DNA of 64,000 nt, taken from Demequina sediminicola (GTDB lineage Bacteria; Actinomycetota; Actinomycetes; Actinomycetales; Demequinaceae). A model generated the notes under the pieces. That model made no database searches, was not told where the DNA came from, and worked only from the letters and a program-made list of their open reading frames with translations. Within the stretch, counting starts at the first letter, position 1. Each line of letters opens with the position of its first letter. The DNA lies in contig NZ_BBRB01000002.1 in assembly GCF_000975055.1 (NCBI RefSeq), positions 372,001 through 436,000 on the forward strand. The letters run 5' to 3'. This document shows, piece by piece, positions 18,120-31,687 of the stretch. The translations under genes were made by a program, and so were the position numbers.

Positions 18120-20102
18120 GTGACCGACACGACAGCGGCCGCAGCGGATAAGAGCGCGGCCCTCAGCGCTATGAAACTGCCGCAACTCCAAGCACTGGCA
18201 TCCGAGCTTGGCGTCTCCGGCGTCAAAAAGATGCGCAAGAGCGACCTCATTGAAGCCATCAGTAACGGAGGGGTAGCTCCCTCCAAGCCCGCGGCTAAGT
18301 CCGCGAAGGCTCCGCGCCGCGCAGATGCTGCGGCGACCAAGGCATCGGCTTCCGAAACCCCCGCCGACAGCGGTTCTCCTACGGAGTCCGCAGGCGCCCA
18401 GGACAGCAAGCCTGCCGACGCTGAAGGTGCCGATGCACCCGCCAAGGGCCGCGGCCAGGGCAGGAACTCGCAGCGCAACGGCCAGAGCCGCAACGCCAAG
18501 AACAGCGAGGCTCCCACTGACGGCGCCAAGAGCGACGGTGGCAAGAACGCGGAAGACCAGAGCGAGCGCGCTCGTCGCGCTGCCGAGGCCGTGCAGCTCG
18601 CAAGCGGATCGTCAGATGGAGACTCCAAGAAGGACTCCGGCTCTGACGGGTCCCGCGACGGCGAACGCTCAGGCGATGGCCAAGGCCAGCAGGGCGGCCA
18701 GAAGAACAACGACCGCAACAACAACGATCGCAACAGCAAGGGCGGCCAGAACAACGGCGGCCAGGGCAACAACGATCGCAATCACAACGACCGCAACAAC
18801 AACGACCGCAACAACAACGATGACGACGACCGCGGTGGCCGACGCCGCCGTGGTCGTGGCCGTGGGCGAGGTCGTGGCCGTGATGAACGCGGTGGCAACG
18901 ACAACAACCAGCAGGGTGGCCGTCAGGACGAGGACGAGGTCCGCGAAGACGAAGAGTTGAGCCCCGTCGGCGGCATCGTCGATGTGCTCGACAACTACGC
19001 CTTCGTCCGGACCACCGGCTACCTCGCCGGCAAGTCCGATGTCTACGTCTCCATGAACCAGATCCGCAAGTACGGTCTGCGCAAGGGTGACGCCGTGACC
19101 GGTGCCGTCCGTCCTCCCCGCCCAGGTGAGCGTGGACAGCGTCAGAAGTTCAATGCGCTCGCTCGCGTTGACACCGTTAATGGTGTGAGCCCAGAAGAGG
19201 CCAAGGGCCGTCCGGTCTTTGGTGACCTCACCCCGCTGTACCCTCAGCAGCGCCTCCACCTCGAGACCGATGCCCGTGAGTTCACTGGCCGTGTCGTGGA
19301 CTTGGTGGCGCCTATCGGTAAGGGGCAGCGTGGCCTGATTGTGTCGCCTCCCAAAGCTGGTAAGACTCTGGTTCTCCAGGCGATTGCTAACGCCATCAGC
19401 GAGAACAACCCTGAGGTTCACCTCATGGTGGTGCTGGTTGACGAGCGTCCTGAAGAAGTCACCGACATGCAGCGCACCGTGAAGGGCGAGGTCATTGCCT
19501 CGACCTTCGACCGTCCCGCCGACGACCACACTGCAGTCGCGGAGCTGGCAATTGAGCGCGCGAAGCGTCTCACTGAGCTGGGACAGGACGTCGTGGTGTT
19601 GCTCGACTCCATCACCCGTCTGGGCCGTGCCTACAACATCTCGGCACCTGCCTCCGGCCGCATCCTCTCCGGTGGTGTGGACTCGTCCGCGCTGTACCCG
19701 CCCAAGCGCTTCTTTGGTGCTGCGCGAAACATCGAGCACGGTGGTTCGTTGACGATCCTCGCGACCGCTCTGGTGGAGACCGGGTCGAAGGCCGACGAGG
19801 TCATCTTCGAGGAGTTCAAGGGCACGGGAAACATGGAGCTCAAGCTCTCCCGCCAGCTCGCGGACCGTCGCATCTTCCCGGCCGTCGATGCGAACGCATC
19901 GGGTACTCGCCGCGAGGAGATTCTCATGAGCCCCGATGAGCTCAAGGTCATGTGGAAGCTGCGTCGCGTGCTCACCGCGCTCGAGCAGCAGCAGGCCATC
20001 GAACTCCTGCTGGGCAAGCTCAAGGAGAACAAGACCAACGCTGAGTTCCTCATGCAGGTCGCCAAGACCACGCCTGGTGGGGACGACTCGCTCTCCAAGT
20101 AG
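18120..20102 (+). CDS. rho: transcription termination factor Rho
   Basis: Hexameric RNA-dependent ATPase that terminates transcription, 660 residues, longer than the usual 420 because of an N-terminal insert. Order: a Rho_N SAP-like domain (about 14-55); a low-complexity insert about 60-270 rich in Ala/Lys, then Asn/Asp/Arg repeats (NNDRNNNDRN) and an RGRGRGRG box; the cold-shock RNA-binding domain (GGIVDVLDNYAFVR); and the ATPase core with Walker A PPKAGKT (410-416), VLVDERPEEVTDM and the Arg-finger region. Starts with GTG. Such Asn/Arg inserts are common in actinobacterial Rho and add RNA binding. A hairpin follows the stop. Confidence 0.98.
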   Translation: MTDTTAAAADKSAALSAMKLPQLQALASELGVSGVKKMRKSDLIEAISNGGVAPSKPAAKSAKAPRRADAAATKASASETPADSGSPTESAGAQDSKPADAEGADAPAKGRGQGRNSQRNGQSRNAKNSEAPTDGAKSDGGKNAEDQSERARRAAEAVQLASGSSDGDSKKDSGSDGSRDGERSGDGQGQQGGQKNNDRNNNDRNSKGGQNNGGQGNNDRNHNDRNNNDRNNNDDDDRGGRRRRGRGRGRGRGRDERGGNDNNQQGGRQDEDEVREDEELSPVGGIVDVLDNYAFVRTTGYLAGKSDVYVSMNQIRKYGLRKGDAVTGAVRPPRPGERGQRQKFNALARVDTVNGVSPEEAKGRPVFGDLTPLYPQQRLHLETDAREFTGRVVDLVAPIGKGQRGLIVSPPKAGKTLVLQAIANAISENNPEVHLMVVLVDERPEEVTDMQRTVKGEVIASTFDRPADDHTAVAELAIERAKRLTELGQDVVVLLDSITRLGRAYNISAPASGRILSGGVDSSALYPPKRFFGAARNIEHGGSLTILATALVETGSKADEVIFEEFKGTGNMELKLSRQLADRRIFPAVDANASGTRREEILMSPDELKVMWKLRRVLTALEQQQAIELLLGKLKENKTNAEFLMQVAKTTPGGDDSLSK

Positions 20103-20405
20103 TACAACGTTTTCTCTTTCAGGGCCGGGACTGCCATTACGGCGGTCTCGGCCCTGATGAGTTCCCCACGCAGTCGTCGCGCAGCGGTGGAGCGCCCTGA
20201 TGGTGTTTTACTGCTCATTGCCGCCTGGATTGGGCACTCACGCACCGCCAGCGCCCGATAGTCGCCGGACGATGCTGGGGCGCGGCCGGTCGCACAATTG
20301 ACAGTCGCGCTGAAGCCGTCGTACGTGGCACAATAGAGGGCTGACCGTCCGGTTCACCGACCACGAAATCCGTGCAAGGACCCGGAGGCATCTCTAAGGG
20401 AGATC
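20103..20405 (+). promoter_or_regulatory. rho-rpmE intergenic region with candidate rpmE promoter
   Basis: 303 bases. After the rho hairpin there is a perfect -35 hexamer TTGACA at 20298-20303. A TACGTG about 18 bases on, or the later CACAAT, is a possible -10. GGGAG precedes the rpmE ATG. No other gene is seen. Confidence 0.45.
20120..20156 (+). terminator. hairpin after rho
   Basis: Sixteen-base stem with two G-T wobbles (20120-20135 with 20141-20156) and loop attac just after the rho stop. It lacks a following T-tract, so it may be a weak or Rho-assisted terminator. Confidence 0.65.
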
Positions 20406-20615
20406 ATGAAGAAGGACATTCACCCCGAGTACGTGGCCACCACTGTCACGTGCACCTGCGGCAACGAGTTCACCACGAACTCGACCGTCAAGGACGGCTC
20501 CATCCACGTCGAGGTCTGCTCGGCTTGCCACCCGTTCTACACGGGCAAGCAGAAGATCATGGACACCGGTGGCCGTGTTGCGCGCTTCGAGAAGCGCTAC
20601 GGCAACAAGAAGTAA
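20406..20615 (+). CDS. rpmE: 50S ribosomal protein L31, zinc-binding form
   Basis: Ribosomal protein L31 of 69 residues. It keeps the four cysteines of the zinc-binding type (CTC near residue 16-18 and CSAC near 37-40) and the [13 protein letters not shown] signature. Zinc-free paralogues lack these residues, so this is the zinc-replete form. ATG follows GGGAG. It lies between rho and prfA, the usual position in actinobacteria. Confidence 0.97.
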   Translation: MKKDIHPEYVATTVTCTCGNEFTTNSTVKDGSIHVEVCSACHPFYTGKQKIMDTGGRVARFEKRYGNKK

Positions 20616-20636
20616 CCGGAACCTTTTAGCGACGAC

Positions 20637-21722
20637 GTGGCCGAAGCCTTCGCAGCCGTCCAGCCTTTGCTGGACGAGTACACCGACATTGAACGCCAAC
20701 TTGCTGACCCCGCAGTCCACGCTGACGCGGGGCGTTCTCGCACGCTGGGGCGTCGGTTTGCGGAGCTAGGCCGCGTCGTTGCTGCCCACCGTGCGTGGGC
20801 AACAGCGCATGACGATCTCGAGGCTGCTCAGGAGATGGCTGAGGCCGATCCTGATTTTGCTGATGAGATCCCTGCCTTGCAGGAAGCCGCTGATGAGGCG
20901 ACGGAGGAGTTGCGCCGGATTCTGATTCCGCGTGACCCTGACGATGCCCGCGATGTGATCGTGGAAATCAAGTCTGGTGAAGGCGGCGAGGAATCGGCGC
21001 TGTTCGCTGGAGACTTGCTGAAGATGTATTTGAAGTTCGCTGAGATCAAGGGCTGGAAGGCCGAGATCCTTGAGGCGAGCGAGACCGACATGGGTGGTTA
21101 CAAGGACATCTCTGTCGCGATGAAGTACAAGGGCAACCCCGAGCCCGAGGATGGCGTTTGGGCGCACCTCAAATACGAGGGAGGCGTGCACCGCGTGCAG
21201 CGTGTGCCGGCGACGGAGTCTCAGGGCCGTATTCACACTTCCGCAGCGGGTGTTTTGGTGTACCCCGAGGTCGAGGAAGTGAATGAGGTCGAGATCGACA
21301 TGAACGATGTGCGCGTTGACGTCTACCGTTCATCGGGCCCTGGTGGCCAGTCGGTCAATACGACGGACTCTGCGGTGCGTTTGACCCACGAGCCCACGGG
21401 CATTGTGGTGAGTTGCCAAAACGAGAAGAGCCAGTTGCAGAACAAGGAATCGGCGATGCGCATTCTGCGCGCACGGTTGCTTGCCGCGCAGCGCGAGGCC
21501 GCGATGGCTGAGGCATCGGATCTACGTAAGTCCCAGGTGCGCACCGTGGACCGCTCCGAACGTATCCGCACTTATAACTACCCTGAGAACCGTATTGCCG
21601 ATCACCGCACCGGGTACAAGGCCTACAACCTTGACCATGTACTCGCTGGAGAGTTGGGTCCCGTGATCCAGTCCGCCATCGACGCGGACGAAGAAGCGCG
21701 ACTCGCCGCGCACGAGGACTAG
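20637..21722 (+). CDS. prfA: peptide chain release factor 1
   Basis: Class I release factor for UAA/UAG, 361 residues. The codon-recognition tripeptide PAT is at 191-193 within [12 protein letters not shown], which separates it from RF2 (SPF). The peptidyl-hydrolysis motif GGQ is at 236-238 and is the site methylated by PrmC, encoded immediately downstream. Start is GTG at 20637, a short distance after rpmE. It belongs to the rpmE-prfA-prmC-tsaC-tagO run of closely packed genes. Confidence 0.97.
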   Translation: MAEAFAAVQPLLDEYTDIERQLADPAVHADAGRSRTLGRRFAELGRVVAAHRAWATAHDDLEAAQEMAEADPDFADEIPALQEAADEATEELRRILIPRDPDDARDVIVEIKSGEGGEESALFAGDLLKMYLKFAEIKGWKAEILEASETDMGGYKDISVAMKYKGNPEPEDGVWAHLKYEGGVHRVQRVPATESQGRIHTSAAGVLVYPEVEEVNEVEIDMNDVRVDVYRSSGPGGQSVNTTDSAVRLTHEPTGIVVSCQNEKSQLQNKESAMRILRARLLAAQREAAMAEASDLRKSQVRTVDRSERIRTYNYPENRIADHRTGYKAYNLDHVLAGELGPVIQSAIDADEEARLAAHED

Positions 21723-21723
21723 A

Positions 21724-22623
21724 TTGCCCACGTTCGGCGCACGTCTGCGCGACATCACCCAGCGGCTGTCGGATGCAGGGGTCCCGTCTCCGCATGCCGA
21801 TGCCGTGGCATTGATGGCTCATACCTTTGGGTGGGAGCCGTCAGAAGTACGTACCGCTGCGGCGCGTGACGACCACTGGCCAGAAGAGGATCCTCTGGAC
21901 TTGGATCGTCTTGAGGCGCGAGTGACGCGTCGTGAGGCTCGTGAGCCTCTCCAACACATTCTCGGAACGGCCTATTTTCGTGGCCTGACGCTCCAAGTGG
22001 GTCCTGGCGTCTTTGTGCCTCGACCGGAGAGCGAGACTGTCGCGCAAGTTGCCATCAACGCTGCATGTGCGGCGACACCTGGGCGCGACGGCAAGGTCTA
22101 TGTCACGGACCTGTGTGCGGGCTCGGGGGCAATTGGGCTTGCCGTGGCAGCTGAGGTTCCTCACGCTGAGGTCACTCTGGTGGAGGCGTCCGAAGCCGCG
22201 ATGGTGTACTTGCGCCTGAACGTGCGGATGATGTCGCCCGACGTCCGCTCTCGTGTGCACACGGTGTTGGGGGATGCGCGCCGATGCTTGCACCACTTTG
22301 AACGCTGTGCCGACGTGGTGGTCAGTAACCCTCCGTACATCCCGACGGATGCTCAGCCTCGTGACCCTGAAGTACGCGACTACGACCCGCCACAGGCGTT
22401 GTATGGCCTGGGAGATGACGGTCTTGAGGTGCCGCGTGCCATTGTGGACGAAGCAGCCACGCTCTTGCGCATTGGCGGGACGTTGGTGATGGAGCATGGA
22501 GACTTGCAAGGTGACGCAATGCGTGCGCATGTCGAGCGTTCAGAGTTCTGGCGGGGTGCGCAGACGCTTAAGGATTTGACCGATCGTGACCGCATGCTCG
22601 TGGTGACTCGCGACGGGGTCTGA
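21724..22623 (+). CDS. prmC: release factor glutamine methyltransferase PrmC
   Basis: SAM-dependent N5-glutamine methyltransferase that modifies the GGQ motif of release factors, 299 residues. It has the N-terminal helical bundle, the SAM loop DLCAGSGAIGLAVA and the catalytic NPPY at 202-205. Starts with TTG one base after the prfA stop, so the two are tightly coupled. This gene is also known as hemK. Confidence 0.95.
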   Translation: MPTFGARLRDITQRLSDAGVPSPHADAVALMAHTFGWEPSEVRTAAARDDHWPEEDPLDLDRLEARVTRREAREPLQHILGTAYFRGLTLQVGPGVFVPRPESETVAQVAINAACAATPGRDGKVYVTDLCAGSGAIGLAVAAEVPHAEVTLVEASEAAMVYLRLNVRMMSPDVRSRVHTVLGDARRCLHHFERCADVVVSNPPYIPTDAQPRDPEVRDYDPPQALYGLGDDGLEVPRAIVDEAATLLRIGGTLVMEHGDLQGDAMRAHVERSEFWRGAQTLKDLTDRDRMLVVTRDGV

Positions 22624-22635
22624 CAGACTGTTGCC

Positions 22636-23301
22636 GTGATTCTCCAGTGCACCGACTCCTCCCATTGGGGTCCAAGTCTTGATGCCGCTGTTGATGCCGT
22701 GAATCGGGGCGCAGTCATTGTGTTGCCGACGGACACGGTTTACGGCGTTGGCGCCGATGCTTTCCAGGCCAAGGCCGTGGCTGCGGTGCTCGCCGCCAAG
22801 GGGCGAGGTCGCCAGATGCCACCACCGGTGTTGATCCCACAGTTGCGCACGGTCGACGGACTAGGGATGGATATTCCTGGGACCGCGCGTGCTCTGATGG
22901 AGAAGTTCTGGCCGGGCGCACTGACCGTCATCGTCCATTCGCAGCCTTCCCTGGCATGGGATCTTGGCGAGACTCACGGAACTGTCGCGTTGCGTATGCC
23001 TGATCATCCGGCCGCGCTGGCGCTGTTGAACCGTACGGGGCCTCTGGCGGTCACGAGTGCCAACTTGACTGGACAGCCGGCGGCGACTTCAGCATCGGCC
23101 GCTGAGGAGCAGTTGGGCGCCTCGGTCGCTGTCTACCTTGACGGTGGCGAGAGTCCGGGAGGTACCGCGTCGACCATTGTTGATGCAACCCACCCCGATG
23201 GCTTGCGCGTCGTGCGTGAAGGTGGCGTGTCCGTAGCCGAGCTCGTCGACACCGTCGGCGCAGAGGCCTTTGTCGAGTTGCCGGGGGAGACTATCGGGTG
23301 A
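22636..23301 (+). CDS. tsaC: L-threonylcarbamoyladenylate synthase
   Basis: YrdC/Sua5-domain enzyme of 221 residues that makes threonylcarbamoyl-AMP from Thr, bicarbonate and ATP for the t6A modification of ANN-reading tRNAs. Family segments include IVLPTDTVYGVGADAF, KGRGRQMPPPVLIP, EKFWPGALTVIV and VTSANLTGQP. The length is that of the short TsaC-type enzyme without the Sua5 extension. GTG start; its stop overlaps the next gene by four bases (GTGA). Confidence 0.93.
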   Translation: MILQCTDSSHWGPSLDAAVDAVNRGAVIVLPTDTVYGVGADAFQAKAVAAVLAAKGRGRQMPPPVLIPQLRTVDGLGMDIPGTARALMEKFWPGALTVIVHSQPSLAWDLGETHGTVALRMPDHPAALALLNRTGPLAVTSANLTGQPAATSASAAEEQLGASVAVYLDGGESPGGTASTIVDATHPDGLRVVREGGVSVAELVDTVGAEAFVELPGETIG

Positions 23302-24551
23302 AGGTCTATCTCACCCTGATGGTGATCGCCGCGCTTGTCACCTACGCGGCGACACCAGCGATGCGGCACTTGTCGTTCAAGGTCGGCGCCGTGACCGCAG
23401 TGCGCGCCCGCGATGTGCATCGCAAACCCATGGCTCGCCTCGGCGGAATAGCGATTTTGGGGGGAATCGCGGGGGCGATTGCGATCGCCTCCAATACCAG
23501 GTTCCTGGAACCGGTGTTTGAAGCAAGCAACGGTGCCTGGGGCGTGCTGGGTGGCGCTGCACTGGTGTGTGCGCTGGGGATGGCCGATGACGTGTGGGAC
23601 CTGGATTGGATGGCGAAGCTTGCCGGGCAGATCCTTGCGGCACTGATCATGGCGTGGTCGGGGGTTCAACTCGTGACCGTGCCTATCGCCGGCCTCACGA
23701 TCGGTAGCCCGTATCTTTCGCTCGCTGCGACGGTGATCGTCGTCGTGGTGGCGATGAATGCCGTGAACTTTGTCGACGGGCTTGATGGCCTCGCTGCAGG
23801 CATGATTGCGATCGGCGGAGCGGCGTTCTTCACGTACACCTATGTGTTGGCACGGTCAGCAAGTCCAGGTGACTACTCATCGCTTGCCTCGCTGATCCTC
23901 GCAGTGCTCGTCGGTGCCTGTCTGGGATTCCTGCCGCACAACGTCCACCCAGCGCGTATCTTCATGGGCGACTCGGGTGCGATGACGCTGGGCTTGACCA
24001 TTGCGGGCGCCGCGATCATCGTGACCGGCCAGATTGACCCTGAAATTGTCTCGGAACGCGTTTCAGTTCCTGCGTTCATCCCTATCGTGTTGCCGCTGAT
24101 GGTGGTGGCGATCCCGTTGCTGGATATGACGCTGGCAGTCGTACGCCGCCTCTTGCAGGGTAAGAGTCCGTTTATGCCGGATGCCCACCACCTGCACCAC
24201 GTGCTGCTCCGTGCGGGTCACTCCCATCGTTGGGCGGTGTCCGTCATGTACCTGTGGACCGCGCTGCTGTCCTTTGGAACCGTGTCCTTGGTGTTCTTGC
24301 CCGCGCGGACATCCCTGCTCCTTGTCGGAGTGGGCGCCGTCATCACGCTCGTCATCACCTTCTCACCTGCATGGCGGCGGCGACTCTCGGGTTACTATCG
24401 TGCGGCTGGCACCAAGGCCAAGCCGCTGCAACGCATCACCCCTGAGGGGCAGCTCCACGGCCACCAGACCTCAGAGGAATCCGAGGACGATGCCGACGGC
24501 CACGCCTCTGCTGACGACATGGCGAGACCCACCACCGCACAGGAGAAGTAG
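23298..24551 (+). CDS. polyprenyl-phosphate GlcNAc-1-phosphate transferase (WecA/TagO family)
   Basis: Membrane glycosyl-1-phosphate transferase of 417 residues with about eleven hydrophobic segments. Motifs of the MraY/WecA group are present: DVHRKPMARLGG, the Asp pair in MADDVWDLDW, NFVDGLDGLAAG, the metal-region MGDSG and the His box DAHHLHHVLL. It starts a cell-wall glycopolymer or arabinogalactan-type linker on undecaprenyl phosphate at the cytosolic membrane face. GTG start overlapping tsaC. The soluble C-terminal tail is acidic. MraY itself is unlikely, as there are no mur genes near. Confidence 0.92.
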   Translation: MKVYLTLMVIAALVTYAATPAMRHLSFKVGAVTAVRARDVHRKPMARLGGIAILGGIAGAIAIASNTRFLEPVFEASNGAWGVLGGAALVCALGMADDVWDLDWMAKLAGQILAALIMAWSGVQLVTVPIAGLTIGSPYLSLAATVIVVVVAMNAVNFVDGLDGLAAGMIAIGGAAFFTYTYVLARSASPGDYSSLASLILAVLVGACLGFLPHNVHPARIFMGDSGAMTLGLTIAGAAIIVTGQIDPEIVSERVSVPAFIPIVLPLMVVAIPLLDMTLAVVRRLLQGKSPFMPDAHHLHHVLLRAGHSHRWAVSVMYLWTALLSFGTVSLVFLPARTSLLLVGVGAVITLVITFSPAWRRRLSGYYRAAGTKAKPLQRITPEGQLHGHQTSEESEDDADGHASADDMARPTTAQEK

Positions 24552-24961
24552 TGAACGAGGAATACACCACCTACAAGCGCGCGATGCGCATCACCATCGT
24601 CGGCATCGTCGTCTTGGCGATCGCCGCAGCCGTGGTGGGCCCACTCGTCGCAGGATGGGCGGGACTCGCTGCAGCGGAACTCGGCGTTCTCATCGCCGCT
24701 CTCGCTGGACTGACGACTCAAGCCGCCATGGTGATGTCTCACCAGAAGCCAGCGACCACCATGGCTGCCTATGTTGGCGGATCATGGCTGGTGAAGATGT
24801 TGATCATTGTGATCGCACTCATCGTCCTCCAGAACATTGAAGGCTTTAACAAAGGGCTGTTTGCAGGCTTCATGCTTGTTGGCGTCCTAGGAACTCTCGC
24901 TATCGACTTCTGGGTGGTGCGCCAAGCACGCATCCCCTACGTCGACAGTGGTTCGAATTAG
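24551..24961 (+). CDS. atpI: AtpI-like ATP synthase accessory protein
   Basis: Small membrane protein of 136 residues with four hydrophobic segments, in the place where actinobacteria carry atpI just before atpB. AtpI assists c-ring assembly or magnesium uptake in other bacteria. Sequence similarity to AtpI is weak across the family, so the name rests mostly on position and topology. Its GTG overlaps the preceding stop by one base. Confidence 0.8.
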   Translation: MNEEYTTYKRAMRITIVGIVVLAIAAAVVGPLVAGWAGLAAAELGVLIAALAGLTTQAAMVMSHQKPATTMAAYVGGSWLVKMLIIVIALIVLQNIEGFNKGLFAGFMLVGVLGTLAIDFWVVRQARIPYVDSGSN

Positions 24962-25053
24962 CACTTGAGATGCGTTAGGATTCCTACGCATCACGGTCCC
25001 CGGCGTGCTCGGCACATTTCGCCCGCGCGTGCAACAACACCAGGAGAAACTCT

Positions 25054-26789
<1,736 letters not shown>

Positions 26790-26795
26790 GCGCCA

Positions 26796-27608
26796 ATGCG
26801 TGGAACCAGTCAGGCTTCCCACGACGCCGTGCTGCAGGAGTTCGATCCTGTAGTGACGGCTGCGGGCAAGGACGGCATTCAGATCGCCGAGCACCTCTTT
26901 ATGGTGGTTGACGCGCTCGACTCGTCGGGCTCGCTTCGCCGCGCGCTCAGCGATCCCGCTCGTCCTGGCAAGGACAAAGCTGCGCTGGTCACCCAACTGT
27001 TCGGCAACCTCGATCAGCGTGCGGTCGACGTAGTGGCGGCATTTGCTGCTGCACGTTGGTCCGAAGAGGCCGATGTGGCCTCCTCGATCGAGGACGCCGG
27101 AGAGACGGCGCTGTTCGCCTATGCCGAAGCTGCAGGCACGATCGACACCGTTGAAGAGGAACTGTTCCGCGTGGAACGGATTCTCTCTAGCGAGCGCGAT
27201 CTGCTTGTAGCCATGGGCAACCGCTCTGCTTCGAAGGAGCAGCGTCTTGCGCTGCTCGAGGACACCCTCGGCGGCAAGTTGCACCCCACCACACACGCGT
27301 TGCTTTCGCGTGTCGTGGGTGTGCCGCGCGGCCGCCGCGTGGTGACCGCGATCGAGGAACTGCTCGAGCGCACCGCAGAACGTCGTGGCCGCATGGTCGC
27401 GTCCGTGACCTCCGCGGTGGAATTGTCGGCAGCGCAGCGGAAGCGTCTCGCGACGATCCTCAGCAGCGCATACGGCCGGGATATGCAAATCAACGTCGCC
27501 GTGGAACCTGAAGTTCTGGGCGGCATCCGAGTTCAGGTCGGCTCTGAAGTTGTGGACGGCACGACTCTCAGCAAGCTCGACGACGCACGACGACGACTCG
27601 TCGGCTAG
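26796..27608 (+). CDS. atpH: ATP synthase F1 subunit delta
   Basis: Subunit delta, 270 residues, longer than the 180 of E. coli, as usual in actinobacteria without the b-delta fusion of mycobacteria. The conserved C-terminal SEVVDGTTLSKLDDARRRL segment is present. It caps the alpha3beta3 head and holds the b stalk. Confidence 0.95.
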   Translation: MRGTSQASHDAVLQEFDPVVTAAGKDGIQIAEHLFMVVDALDSSGSLRRALSDPARPGKDKAALVTQLFGNLDQRAVDVVAAFAAARWSEEADVASSIEDAGETALFAYAEAAGTIDTVEEELFRVERILSSERDLLVAMGNRSASKEQRLALLEDTLGGKLHPTTHALLSRVVGVPRGRRVVTAIEELLERTAERRGRMVASVTSAVELSAAQRKRLATILSSAYGRDMQINVAVEPEVLGGIRVQVGSEVVDGTTLSKLDDARRRLVG

Positions 27609-27650
27609 TACAGACGACCACCGCACTGCGGTAGTGACAGGAGATATGAC

Positions 27651-29285
27651 ATGGCTGAGTTGACGATCAGTCCCGATGAGATCAGGGACGCGCTCGACAG
27701 CTACGTAAAGTCGTACGAGCCTTCCGGCATCGTGCGCGAAGAAGTGGGCCGCGTCACGCTGGCCGCTGACGGTATTGCCAACGTTGAGGGCTTGCCGGGC
27801 TGCATGGCAAACGAGCTGCTTCGCTTTGAAGACGGCACGCTGGGCCTCGCCCTGAACCTCGATGTTCGCGAGATCGGTGTTGTGGTGCTCGGTGAGTTCA
27901 CCGGTATCGAAGAGGGCCAGGCAGTCCACCGCACCGGAGAGGTTCTCTCGGTTGAGGTTGGCGATGGCTACCTCGGCCGCGTGGTTGACCCGCTGGGTAA
28001 CCCCATCGATGGTTTGGGTGACATGGAGACCGACGGTCGCCGTGCACTTGAGCTCCAGGCCCCCGGCGTGATGGACCGCAAGTCCGTTCACGAGCCGCTG
28101 CAGACAGGCCTGAAGTCGATCGACGCGATGATTCCGATCGGTCGCGGTCAGCGTCAGCTGATCATTGGTGACCGTCAGACGGGTAAGACCGCTATCGCGA
28201 TCGACACCATCATCAACCAGAAGGAAAACTGGGAGACCGGCGACCCGACCAAGCAGGTCCGCTGCATCTACGTCGCCATCGGTCAAAAGGGCTCCACCAT
28301 CGCCTCGGTGCGTGGCGCTCTGGAAGAGGCCGGTGCACTGGAGTACACGACGATCGTCGCCGCTCCCGCCTCGGACCCAGCAGGCTTCAAGTACCTCGCT
28401 CCGTACACAGGCTCGGCCATCGGTCAGCACTGGATGTACGACGGCAAGCACGTTCTCATTGTTTTCGATGACCTGTCGAAGCAGGCTGAGGCTTACCGTG
28501 CCGTGTCGCTGCTCCTGCGCCGCCCGCCGGGCCGTGAGGCATACCCCGGTGACGTCTTCTACTTGCACTCCCGTCTGCTCGAGCGTTGCGCAAAGCTCTC
28601 GGACGACATGGGCGCCGGATCGATGACCGGTCTGCCGGTGATTGAGACCAAGGCAAATGACGTCTCTGCCTACATTCCGACCAACGTGATCTCGATCACC
28701 GACGGTCAGATCTTCCTTCAGTCCGACCTCTTCAACGCAAACCAGCGCCCCGCTATTGACGTGGGTATCTCGGTGTCGCGTGTGGGTGGTTCTGCACAGA
28801 TCAAGGCCATGAAGAAAGTCTCGGGAACGCTCAAGATTGACCTTGCGCAGTACCGCTCGCTTGAGGCATTCGCGATGTTCGCATCCGACCTCGACGCAGC
28901 ATCGCGCCAGCAGCTGACTCGTGGTGTCCGCCTCATGGAACTGCTCAAGCAGCCTCAGTACACCCCGTACCCCATCGAGGAGCAGGTTGTCTCGGTGTGG
29001 GCCGGTACCAAGGGCAAGCTCGATGAGATCCCGGTGGCAGATGTGCTGCGCTTCGAGCGTGAGCTGATCGATCACCTACGTCGCAACACCTCCGTGCTGT
29101 CCGACATTGTCGAGACCGGCAAGCTGTCGGACGAGGCTGAAGAGACGCTGCACACCGAGGTCGACGACTTTGTCTCGACGTTCCTGTCAACTGAAGGTAC
29201 CGAGTTGACCACCGACGCCTCCATCGATGGTGGTGGCGGCGCTCAGGTCTCGCAAGAGCAGATCGTCGCGAAGAAGAAGAAGTAG
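27651..29285 (+). CDS. atpA: ATP synthase F1 subunit alpha
   Basis: Non-catalytic nucleotide-binding subunit alpha, 544 residues. Walker A GDRQTGKT is at 173-180 and the alpha signature [17 protein letters not shown] is present. The C-terminus has a Lys-rich tail after a Gly-rich spacer. ATG follows AGGAG. Confidence 0.98.
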   Translation: MAELTISPDEIRDALDSYVKSYEPSGIVREEVGRVTLAADGIANVEGLPGCMANELLRFEDGTLGLALNLDVREIGVVVLGEFTGIEEGQAVHRTGEVLSVEVGDGYLGRVVDPLGNPIDGLGDMETDGRRALELQAPGVMDRKSVHEPLQTGLKSIDAMIPIGRGQRQLIIGDRQTGKTAIAIDTIINQKENWETGDPTKQVRCIYVAIGQKGSTIASVRGALEEAGALEYTTIVAAPASDPAGFKYLAPYTGSAIGQHWMYDGKHVLIVFDDLSKQAEAYRAVSLLLRRPPGREAYPGDVFYLHSRLLERCAKLSDDMGAGSMTGLPVIETKANDVSAYIPTNVISITDGQIFLQSDLFNANQRPAIDVGISVSRVGGSAQIKAMKKVSGTLKIDLAQYRSLEAFAMFASDLDAASRQQLTRGVRLMELLKQPQYTPYPIEEQVVSVWAGTKGKLDEIPVADVLRFERELIDHLRRNTSVLSDIVETGKLSDEAEETLHTEVDDFVSTFLSTEGTELTTDASIDGGGGAQVSQEQIVAKKKK

Positions 29286-29288
29286 CCG

Positions 29289-30179
29289 ATGGGTGGACAG
29301 CAGCGCGTTTACCGGCAACGGATCCGGTCAACACAGTCGCTTAAGAAGATCTTCCGTGCGATGGAGCTGATCGCGGCTTCACGCATTGGTAAGGCTCGCG
29401 ACCGTGTGACCGCAGCCGCGCCCTATGCGCACGCGATCACTCGTGCCATCAGTGCAGTAGCAGTGCACTCGAAGGTCGATCACCCGCTGACGAACGAGCG
29501 CACCGACACGGACCGCGTTGCGGTTCTTGTCATCAGTGCGGACCGCGGCATGGCGGGCGCCTACTCGGCGAACGCTCTGCGTGAGGCTGAGCGCCTCACC
29601 GAGCGGTTGAAGAACGAAGGCAAGTCGGTGGTGTCGTACGCACTCGGCCGTCGCGCCGCTTCGTACTACTCGTTCCGTAAGCGTGAGGTCGCATCGTCGT
29701 GGCAGGGTGAGTCTGACTCACCTCAGTTCGGCACGGCACAAGAGATCGCTCGCGCTCTGTATAAGGCGTATGTGTCAGATGGCGAAGACGCCATCAGTGA
29801 AGTGCATGTGGTCTACACGCACTTCACTTCGATGGTCTCGCAGGAAGCTCGCGTCATCCGGCTACTGCCCCTCGAAGTTGTTGAGGGCGTGGCAGAGCCG
29901 GACGAAGATGTGGAGCCTCTCTACGACTTCGAGCCTGGCGCAGAAGAGGTGCTTGACAGCCTCTTGCCTCGCTACATCGAGTCACGCATTTACGCCTGCA
30001 TGCTGCTGTCTGCGGCATCCGAGTTGGCTAACCGCCAGCGCGCGATGAACACAGCGGTCAGCAACGCAGAAGACATCATCCGCCAGTACACCAGGCTCGC
30101 CAACTCGGCGCGCCAGGCCGAGATCACCCAGGAAATCAGCGAGATTGTCTCGGGCGCCGACGCGCTCGCGGCCTCGTGA
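29289..30179 (+). CDS. atpG: ATP synthase F1 subunit gamma
   Basis: Central rotor subunit gamma, 296 residues. N-terminal [25 protein letters not shown] and C-terminal [26 protein letters not shown] coiled helices are the rotor shaft. Three bases separate it from atpA. Confidence 0.97.
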   Translation: MGGQQRVYRQRIRSTQSLKKIFRAMELIAASRIGKARDRVTAAAPYAHAITRAISAVAVHSKVDHPLTNERTDTDRVAVLVISADRGMAGAYSANALREAERLTERLKNEGKSVVSYALGRRAASYYSFRKREVASSWQGESDSPQFGTAQEIARALYKAYVSDGEDAISEVHVVYTHFTSMVSQEARVIRLLPLEVVEGVAEPDEDVEPLYDFEPGAEEVLDSLLPRYIESRIYACMLLSAASELANRQRAMNTAVSNAEDIIRQYTRLANSARQAEITQEISEIVSGADALAAS

Positions 30180-31685
<1,506 letters not shown>

Positions 31686-31687
31686 TC

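Noticed and set aside
18669..19739. A 356-codon minus-strand frame over rho, with a Val/Ala repeat run.
   Set aside because: The run is the complement of the Asn/Asp codons of the Rho insert.
24962..25053. Possible tRNA or riboswitch before atpB.
   Set aside because: No cloverleaf or conserved aptamer pattern could be found; it is a plain leader.
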